From Paraburkholderia fungorum (GTDB taxonomy: Bacteria; Pseudomonadota; Gammaproteobacteria; Burkholderiales; Burkholderiaceae), in the NCBI RefSeq assembly GCF_902833645.1, contig NZ_CADFGE010000011.1:124001-188000 (forward strand): a stretch of DNA of 64,000 nucleotides. The letters are read 5' to 3'. Shown piece after piece: positions 58,891 to 64,000 of this stretch (position 1 is the stretch's first letter; every line of letters starts with the position of its first letter). The notes beneath the pieces were generated by a model. It was not told the DNA's origin. It saw only the letters and a list, made by a program, of their open reading frames with translations, and made no database searches. Both the position numbers and the translations under genes were made by a program.

Positions 58891-59820
58891 TTATTGCGGC
58901 GGCAAATACTTCAGTGGGTCGACAGGTTTACCCTGCCGGCGAACTTCGAAATGCAACATCACGCGGTCGGAATCGCTATTGCCCATCTCAGCGATCTTCT
59001 GCCCTTTGGTTACCGCATCCCCCTCTTTTACCATCAAAGCGCGGTTGTGTGCATACGCCGTGAGATAAGTTGCATCATGCTTGATGATAATGAGATTGCC
59101 GTAACCACGCAGCCCATTTCCGGCATAAACCACGCGTCCATCCGCTGAGGCCTTGACGGGATCGCCCGCTGCACCGCCGATATTAATACCCTTGTTGGTC
59201 GAATCGTTGAACGTACCAAGCATCGGCCCGCGCACCGGCCACGCGAACGCGATGTTGCCGGAAGCACCGGTATTCGAATCACTCGCGGCACCCGGATTGG
59301 CGGGCGCCGGCGACGTGGTCGCATTCGAACCATAGACCGGCGGCACCGCCACGCCTGCCGCGGCACCCGCCACCGGCGGCGTGCTGCCAAGCGGCGCGCT
59401 CTGCACCCCGCCACCGCCGATCGGCGCGGTCGACACACCCGGCGTCAGCGCCGCGGTGTTCGCTCCCGGCGGAACGACGCGCAGCAACTGGTCGACTTCG
59501 ATCTGATTCGGATTGGTGAGATTGTTCCACGCCGAAATATCGCGATAGTTCTGGCCGTTCTCCAGCGCGATCCGGTACAGCGTATCGCCGGGTTTCACAC
59601 GATAGTAGCCCGGCGGCGGCGGTCCGAGCGGCACAGCCGGCTGTTGCGCGGCTTGCGTACCGAGGGCACCGCTGCCCGAGCGGTCGACGACGGGTGCCTG
59701 ATCGAGACGGGTCGCACAGGCCGACATCAACAGGGACAAGGCGAGCACGCACACGCTACGCTGGGTTACGGTCATAGGAATATTCAGGCTGGTTCTTTGC
59801 ATCGCGCGCAACATACTCAT
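58891..59820 (-). CDS. nlpD: NlpD-like LysM/M23 lipoprotein
   Basis: The protein has a lipoprotein signal (VCVLALSLLMSACATRLDQA), one LysM domain (YYRVKPGDTLYRIALENGQN), a long Pro/Gly/Ala linker, and a C-terminal LytM/M23 domain. The zinc ligands are lost: NKGINIGGAAGDPVKASADG has Asn where His and Asp are expected, and the final motif is VMLHFEVRRQGKPVD. NlpD works as an activator of cell-wall amidase AmiC during division, not as an enzyme. The start is uncertain: ATG 59820 is used here; a TTG at 59829 has better ribosome spacing, and ATGs at 59802 and 59775 also exist. It lies between pcm and rpoS. Confidence 0.93.
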   Translation of the reverse strand: MSMLRAMQRTSLNIPMTVTQRSVCVLALSLLMSACATRLDQAPVVDRSGSGALGTQAAQQPAVPLGPPPPGYYRVKPGDTLYRIALENGQNYRDISAWNNLTNPNQIEVDQLLRVVPPGANTAALTPGVSTAPIGGGGVQSAPLGSTPPVAGAAAGVAVPPVYGSNATTSPAPANPGAASDSNTGASGNIAFAWPVRGPMLGTFNDSTNKGINIGGAAGDPVKASADGRVVYAGNGLRGYGNLIIIKHDATYLTAYAHNRALMVKEGDAVTKGQKIAEMGNSDSDRVMLHFEVRRQGKPVDPLKYLPPQ

Positions 59821-59825
59821 CGGTG

Positions 59826-60902
59826 TCAAATCACTCCGGATTTTAAGGGTACAAAGAAAACGCGATCAAGCCGCGACTCGCGCCACTGCGCGGGTCCGAG
59901 GCGTTCCACCAGGGTCAGCACCTGGTTCTGGCCTTCCTGCGAGCCGACCGGCGCGACCAGACGGCCGCCGATCGCGAGTTGTTCAAGCAATGCTTGCGGT
60001 ACGTCCAGCCCCGCCGCCGCGATCACGATCGCATCGAATGGCGCCGCCGACGGCAACCCCAGGCGACCGTCGCCGTAGTGCAAGCGGATGTTCGGAATGC
60101 GCAGCGGACGCAAGTTTGTCTTCGCGCGTTCGGACAGCGGCTTGATACGTTCAATCGAGTAAACGTCCCGCGCGACCTGGCTCAGTACCGCGGCCTGATA
60201 GCCGCAGCCCGTACCGATTTCGAGCACGGTGTTCAACGCACGGCCAGCGGCCGCCAGCTCGATCATCCGCGCAACCACGGAGGGCTTGGAAATCGTCTGG
60301 TGATGACCGATCGGCAGCGCCGCGTCTTCATAGGCCTGGGCCGCGAGGCCCGGGTCGACGAACATGTGGCGCGGCACCACCGACATCGCGTTCAACACGC
60401 GCTGATCGGTCACGCCGTTTGCACGCAGCCGTTCGACCATCCGTTCGCGAACCCGTTCCGAAGTGAGCGCCAAAGCGCCGTTCAACGCGACATTCGGCAC
60501 CGCGCTGCGCTCGCTGGGTCTGGCCGCGGGTTTGCTGAGCGGCGCCGGTTTTGCTGCGGCGCGCACAGCCGAACCTTGCGCGACGGGTGCTGCGTGCGGT
60601 TTGGCTTGCGACTTGCCCGGGGCGTGGCCCGACGTGCTCACTGGCGCCTTCATCGGCGCCTTGGCTGGTGGCTTTGCTTGCGTCGCCTGGGTTTGCGCCT
60701 GTGCTCTCACCGGCGGCTTCGCGGGGGTTTTCCCACCGGCTCCCGCGGCCGGATTTTTCGCCGGTTGCGGGCGAGCGTTCAGCGCCGCGCTCGCCGCGAG
60801 CGCCGCCGCGCGCATATCACCCGGACGACCTTCAACCCTGCGCGGTTCGCGCACCAGGTCCTCGAGGCCGAGCGGGAAGCGCTTTGCGCGCTCGCTGGTC
60901 AT
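59826..60902 (-). CDS. pcm: Protein-L-isoaspartate O-methyltransferase, with long N-terminal extension
   Basis: The 358-residue protein repairs isoaspartate in damaged proteins. The C-terminal 210 residues are the usual enzyme: RMVERLRANGVTDQRVLNAM, MSVVPRHMFVDPGLAAQAYE, HHQTISKPSVVARMIELAA, the SAM motif TVLEIGTGCGYQAAVLSQVA and IRLHYGDGRLGLPSAAPFDA. The first 140 residues are Ala/Pro/Lys-rich and disordered (ALAASAALNARPQPAKNPAA), not present in enterobacterial Pcm. The ATG overlaps the surE stop by ATGA. It belongs to the surE-pcm-nlpD-rpoS unit. Confidence 0.95.
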   Translation of the reverse strand: MTSERAKRFPLGLEDLVREPRRVEGRPGDMRAAALAASAALNARPQPAKNPAAGAGGKTPAKPPVRAQAQTQATQAKPPAKAPMKAPVSTSGHAPGKSQAKPHAAPVAQGSAVRAAAKPAPLSKPAARPSERSAVPNVALNGALALTSERVRERMVERLRANGVTDQRVLNAMSVVPRHMFVDPGLAAQAYEDAALPIGHHQTISKPSVVARMIELAAAGRALNTVLEIGTGCGYQAAVLSQVARDVYSIERIKPLSERAKTNLRPLRIPNIRLHYGDGRLGLPSAAPFDAIVIAAAGLDVPQALLEQLAIGGRLVAPVGSQEGQNQVLTLVERLGPAQWRESRLDRVFFVPLKSGVI

Positions 60903-61657
60903 GAAGCGCCGCTACCGGCGCGCGCCCAGTCGCGCGCTGCGGGCAGCATTTGCGTGTGGGTCAGATCGAGCTGCAACGGCGTGATCGACACCTGGCCGTT
61001 CGCGACAGCGTGGAAATCGGTACCTTCGCTCGCATCGCGCGCGCTGCCCGACGGACCAATCCAGTAGATGGGTTCGCCGCGCGGGTTGGTCTGGCGGATC
61101 ACCGGCTGCGACGGATGCCGCTTGCCCAGACGCGTGATATGCCAGCCGCCGAGTTGCTCATACGGCAAGTTCGGAATATTGACGTTCAGGAGCGGATGCC
61201 CCGGCAACGGTTGCTCGAGGTAGTGCGCGACGATCTCGGCAGCCACGCGCGCGGCATCTTCGAGGTGCCCCCAATCCTTGTCGACCAGCGAGAAGGCAAT
61301 GGCCGGCACGCCGAACATGATGCCTTCGGTGGCGGCGGCGACAGTGCCCGAATAGAGCGTGTCCTCGCCCATGTTCTGGCCGTTGTTGATACCCGAGACG
61401 ACGAGGTCCGGCGTGTGGTCCAGCATCCCGGTCAGCGCGATGTGCACCGAATCGGTTGGCGTGCCGTTCACGTAGTAGAAACCGTTCGCCGAGCGCAGCA
61501 CCGAAAGCGGCCGCGACAGCGTCAAGGAATTGGACGCGCCGCTGCAGTTCTGCTCGGGCGCCATTACGGTGACGTCCGCGATCGGCTTGAGCGCTTCGTA
61601 AAGCGCGGCAAGCCCGGGCGCCAGATAGCCGTCGTCATTGCTGAGTAGGATTCGCAT
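60899..61657 (-). CDS. surE: 5'/3'-nucleotidase SurE
   Basis: The 252-residue metal-dependent phosphatase starts MRILLSNDDGYLAPGLAALY, with the metal-binding Asp pair. VMAPEQNCSGASNSLTLSRP, YYVNGTPTDSVHIAL, PDLVVSGINNGQNMGEDTLY and SGTVAAATEGIMFG are the other signatures. It cleaves nucleoside monophosphates and polyphosphate. The start at 61657 is the family start; upstream in-frame sequence is Arg-rich and unlike the family. It is first in the surE-pcm-nlpD-rpoS order. The gap to the divergent quinone oxidoreductase is 224 bp. Confidence 0.97.
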   Translation of the reverse strand: MRILLSNDDGYLAPGLAALYEALKPIADVTVMAPEQNCSGASNSLTLSRPLSVLRSANGFYYVNGTPTDSVHIALTGMLDHTPDLVVSGINNGQNMGEDTLYSGTVAAATEGIMFGVPAIAFSLVDKDWGHLEDAARVAAEIVAHYLEQPLPGHPLLNVNIPNLPYEQLGGWHITRLGKRHPSQPVIRQTNPRGEPIYWIGPSGSARDASEGTDFHAVANGQVSITPLQLDLTHTQMLPAARDWARAGSGAS

Positions 61658-61881
61658 GCGGCGATTGTAACCGAGGAAAGAAGGCAGGCGAACGACACGG
61701 CGGGCACCACGCACGTCACATGCACAGCGCACGCGCCACGCACCACGCCCACGGCTGTCACCCTCGCGAACACAGGGCCAGGAACAATAAAAACGCACGG
61801 TCGTGCTGTTTGTTTTACACTCAGAATAGTTGCGACGCCCGACGGAAGCCCCGCGGGAAACCCGATCGATATGGAGACACG

Positions 61882-62856
61882 ATGCGCGCGATTCGCTGTA
61901 ATCAGTACGGGCCGCCGGAAAGCCTGGTGGTCGAAAATCTCCCGGATCTCGAGCCGCCGCCCGGACACGTCGTGATCGACGTCAAAGCGGCCGCCGTCAA
62001 CTTTCCCGATGTGTTGATCATCGAGAACAAATACCAGTTCAAACCGCCGCTGCCCTTTACGCCCGGCTCCGAAGTCGCGGGCGTGGTTCGCGCGGTCGGC
62101 GCGGATGTGACGCAGTTCAAACCCGGCTCCCGTGTGGTCGCGTTCACCGGCTCGGGTGGATTCGCCGAGCAGGCGCTGGCACCGGTCACGGCGTGCGTGC
62201 CGCTCGCGGACGGCGTCGAGTTCGAACTGGCCGCGGCGTTCACGCTCGCGTACGGCACGTCGCATCACGCGGTGGTCGATCGCGGCCAGTTGAAGGCCGG
62301 TGAAACGATGCTGGTGCTGGGCGCGGCGGGCGGCGTCGGGCTCGCCGCGGTCGAGATCGGCAAAGCCCTTGGCGCGCGCGTGATCGCGGCGGCGTCGAGC
62401 GACGAAAAGCTTGCCACTTGCGTGAAGCACGGCGCGGACGCCACCATCAACTACAGCACCGAAGACCTGCGCGAACGGATCAAGGCGCTGACCGACGGCA
62501 AGGGTCCGGATGTCATCTACGATCCGGTCGGCGGTGTGTATGCGGAACCGGCGTTTCGCAGCATCGGCTGGCGCGGGCGTTATCTGGTGGTCGGTTTTGC
62601 GAACGGCGAGATTCCGAAGTTGCCGCTCAACCTGACACTGCTCAAAGGCGCGAGCCTGGTCGGCGTATTCTGGGGTGACTTTGCCAGGCGCGAGCCGCAG
62701 CACAATCACGCCGCGTTCGAGCAGATGACCGGCTGGATCGGCGAAGGCAAGCTCAAGCCGTACGTGTCGGCGCGCTATGCGCTGGAAGACACCGGCCGCG
62801 CGTTGCGCGATATGGCCGAGCGCCGGGTGATCGGGAAGGTGGTGATTACGCCCTAG
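61882..62856 (+). CDS. NADPH:quinone oxidoreductase family protein
   Basis: The 324-residue zinc-free MDR protein begins MRAIRCNQYGPPESLVVENL. The GroES-like domain has VKAAAVNFPDVLIIENKYQF. The Rossmann loop is MLVLGAAGGVGLAAVEIGKA. A GGAGA ribosome site lies six bases before the ATG. The C-terminal motif GRYLVVGFANGEIPKLPLNL and YALEDTGRALRDMAERRVIG are typical of this quinone reductase group. It likely reduces quinones or related alkenes with NADPH. It stands alone, divergent from surE. Confidence 0.9.
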   Translation: MRAIRCNQYGPPESLVVENLPDLEPPPGHVVIDVKAAAVNFPDVLIIENKYQFKPPLPFTPGSEVAGVVRAVGADVTQFKPGSRVVAFTGSGGFAEQALAPVTACVPLADGVEFELAAAFTLAYGTSHHAVVDRGQLKAGETMLVLGAAGGVGLAAVEIGKALGARVIAAASSDEKLATCVKHGADATINYSTEDLRERIKALTDGKGPDVIYDPVGGVYAEPAFRSIGWRGRYLVVGFANGEIPKLPLNLTLLKGASLVGVFWGDFARREPQHNHAAFEQMTGWIGEGKLKPYVSARYALEDTGRALRDMAERRVIGKVVITP

Positions 62857-62904
62857 CCGCCTGGCCCGTTGTGCATTCAACCTACGCTTCGTCGACCGGC
62901 AAAT

Positions 62905-62940
62905 AAAACGGCGCGCGGTTTTAAAACCACGCGCCGTTTT
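62905..62940. terminator. Bidirectional terminator
   Basis: AAAACGGCGCG pairs with CGCGCCGTTTT, with an inner GGTTTTAAAACC palindrome. It lies between convergent genes. Confidence 0.8.
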
Positions 62941-62991
62941 TGCTCAGGCCTTGCCAGCCAGGCCTTCACGTGCCCGATCTTGCGTGCGTGG

Positions 62992-63816
62992 CTACAGCTT
63001 TTCCGTATCGCCCGACTTCGGCTGCCACTTCATCAGGCGGCGCTCGCCAATCCCGACAATCGCATCGAGAATCAGTGCGAACGCCGTCAGCACCAGAATC
63101 CCCGCGAACACCGTATTGATATCGAAGGTGCCCTCGGCTTGCAGAATCAGATAGCCGACGCCGCGCGCCGAGCCGAGATATTCCCCCACCACCGAGCCGA
63201 CAAACGCCAGACCCACCGACGTGTGCAGGCTCGAAAACACCCAGCTCATCGCGCTCGGCAGATAAACAAAGCGCAGCAACTGCTTACGGTTCGCTCCGAG
63301 CATGCGCGCGTTGGCGAGTACCACCGGGCTCACTTCCTTCACGCCTTGATAGACGTTGAAGAACACGATAAAGAACACCAGCGTGACGCCCAGCGCCACC
63401 TTCGACCAGATGCCGAGGCCAAACCACACGCCGAAAATCGGCGCGAGAATCACGCGCGGCATCGAATTGGCCGCCTTGATATACGGATCGAACAGCGCGC
63501 TCGCGAGCGGCGACAGAGCGAGCCACAGACCGACGCCGAGTCCGAACGCGGTGCCGAGCGCGAACGCGAGCACCGTTTCGACCAGGGTGATCCACAGGTG
63601 CAGATAGATCTCGCCGCCCGTGAACCATTCCCAGATGCGCTGCAGCACCTTCTGCGGCTCGCCGAAGAAGAACGCGGCCTTATTCGGATCGTCGAAATAG
63701 AACGGCGGCAGCAGCGTCGGACTGGTCAGCACGTACCAGAGCACAAAACACAGCACGAGCAGCAGCCACTGCCAGATCACCAGGTTCGCCCGGTTCGGGC
63801 GCAACGTCTTCCACAT
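62992..63816 (-). CDS. ABC transporter permease, NitT/TauT (SsuC-like) family
   Basis: The 274-residue membrane protein has about six helices and the cytoplasmic coupling loop (NARMLGANRKQLLRFVYLPS). TLVETVLAFALGTAFGLGVG and NSMPRVILAPIFGVWFGLG are typical of permeases for sulfonate, taurine, nitrate and similar ligands. The end of an ABC ATPase gene lies about 110 bp upstream on the same strand, its expected partner. No periplasmic binding-protein gene is in the window, so the substrate cannot be named. Confidence 0.9.
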   Translation of the reverse strand: MWKTLRPNRANLVIWQWLLLVLCFVLWYVLTSPTLLPPFYFDDPNKAAFFFGEPQKVLQRIWEWFTGGEIYLHLWITLVETVLAFALGTAFGLGVGLWLALSPLASALFDPYIKAANSMPRVILAPIFGVWFGLGIWSKVALGVTLVFFIVFFNVYQGVKEVSPVVLANARMLGANRKQLLRFVYLPSAMSWVFSSLHTSVGLAFVGSVVGEYLGSARGVGYLILQAEGTFDINTVFAGILVLTAFALILDAIVGIGERRLMKWQPKSGDTEKL

Positions 63817-63925
63817 GACTAATTTGCCTTAGACGATTGATCGACACAACGACCGAGCGCGACACGCAAGCGCAGCAACGGGACGCCAACGCCTCCCTCA
63901 CACGCGACGTGTCCGCGAGCCGTCA

Positions 63926-64000
63926 CTACACGGCGGTGAGTTGCTGCTGGTAGCCCTTGAGCACCTCGTCGCGCAGCACGCTCCAGATCTGGGCATGCAA
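63926..64000 (-). CDS. ABC transporter ATP-binding protein, C-terminal end only
   Basis: Twenty-four codons and a TAG stop are visible; the rest lies beyond the right edge. The end reads HAQIWSVLRDEVLKGYQQQL, matching the usual C-terminus of SsuB/TauB-type ATPases (IWxxLRDEV). The permease gene follows downstream on the same strand, which supports this reading. The fragment is too short for a firm name. Confidence 0.65.
   Translation of the reverse strand: MHAQIWSVLRDEVLKGYQQQLTAV

Noticed and set aside
57866..59068. A 400-codon plus-strand frame opposite rpoS and nlpD
   Set aside because: Shadow of two certain genes on the other strand, with atypical composition.
1..64000. Search for mobile elements, prophage genes, integrases or CRISPR arrays
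   Set aside because: I found no transposase, integrase, spacer-repeat array or attachment-site duplication; the tRNA-Leu gene has no integrase next to it.

Overview
This 64 kb window is chromosomal DNA of a high-GC betaproteobacterium. I infer Paraburkholderia or a close relative in the Burkholderiaceae. The reasons are the OmpR/EnvZ pair of the RisA/RisS type, the phaC-phaA-phaB-phaR cluster with a nearby bktB, the surE-pcm-nlpD-rpoS operon, paired Ku and LigD, and the overall codon use. Gene density is high and most loci look like core or widely shared genes. I see no phage, insertion sequence, CRISPR array or conjugation gene.

Region by region. 1-8.1 kb: the 5' part of a DUF2339 membrane protein, an AT-rich island bounded by two copies of a palindrome, a small unknown protein, tRNA-Leu(UAG), a squalene/phytoene-synthase-like protein with eroded metal-binding motifs, a DUF1800/DUF1501 pair, and a small secreted protein. 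8.3-11.1 kb: ompR-envZ and an AhpC-type peroxiredoxin. 11.1-19.1 kb: ispD-ispF, mfd, argE, a PLP dehydratase and mscL. 19.2-24.4 kb: a three-gene histidine kinase, receiver and hybrid kinase operon read from a good sigma70-type promoter, and a divergent unknown gene. 24.5-31.9 kb: an AsmA-family protein with an in-frame 9-bp repeat, fetAB-like ABC genes, a secreted DUF6013-like protein, and an oxidoreductase divergent from a LysR regulator. 31.9-37.5 kb: ku, ligD and a hydrophilic small protein (the NHEJ module), then a solitary P450. 37.9-42.8 kb: serB, two small membrane proteins (one of 40 residues), a cystathionine beta-lyase-like gene overlapping a secreted protein gene, and bktB. 42.9-46.4 kb: a KDG-kinase-like gene, rimO and dusC. 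46.8-51.8 kb: phaR, phaB, phaA and phaC. 52.3-55.3 kb: pgeF and rluD, divergent from bamD. 55.4-61.7 kb: rlmD, a 3'-5' exonuclease, rpoS, nlpD, pcm and surE. 61.9-64 kb: a quinone oxidoreductase and the end of a NitT/TauT-type ABC transporter.

Functional links. phaA, phaB and phaC make polyhydroxybutyrate from acetyl-CoA, PhaR controls granule genes, and BktB widens the thiolase range. Ku and LigD repair double-strand breaks. SurE, Pcm, NlpD and RpoS are the classic stationary-phase cluster. IspD and IspF are two steps of the MEP isoprenoid pathway. BamD, NlpD, AsmA and MscL belong to the envelope.

I did not find a convincing undescribed multi-gene system. The best leads are smaller: the degenerate squalene/phytoene synthase, a hydrophilic protein linked to ku-ligD, a 40-residue membrane protein, a candidate PhaR operator, a candidate OmpR autoregulatory site, and a recurring class of short intergenic tandem repeats, most with three copies. 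Names come from reading the protein sequences. No database search was run.
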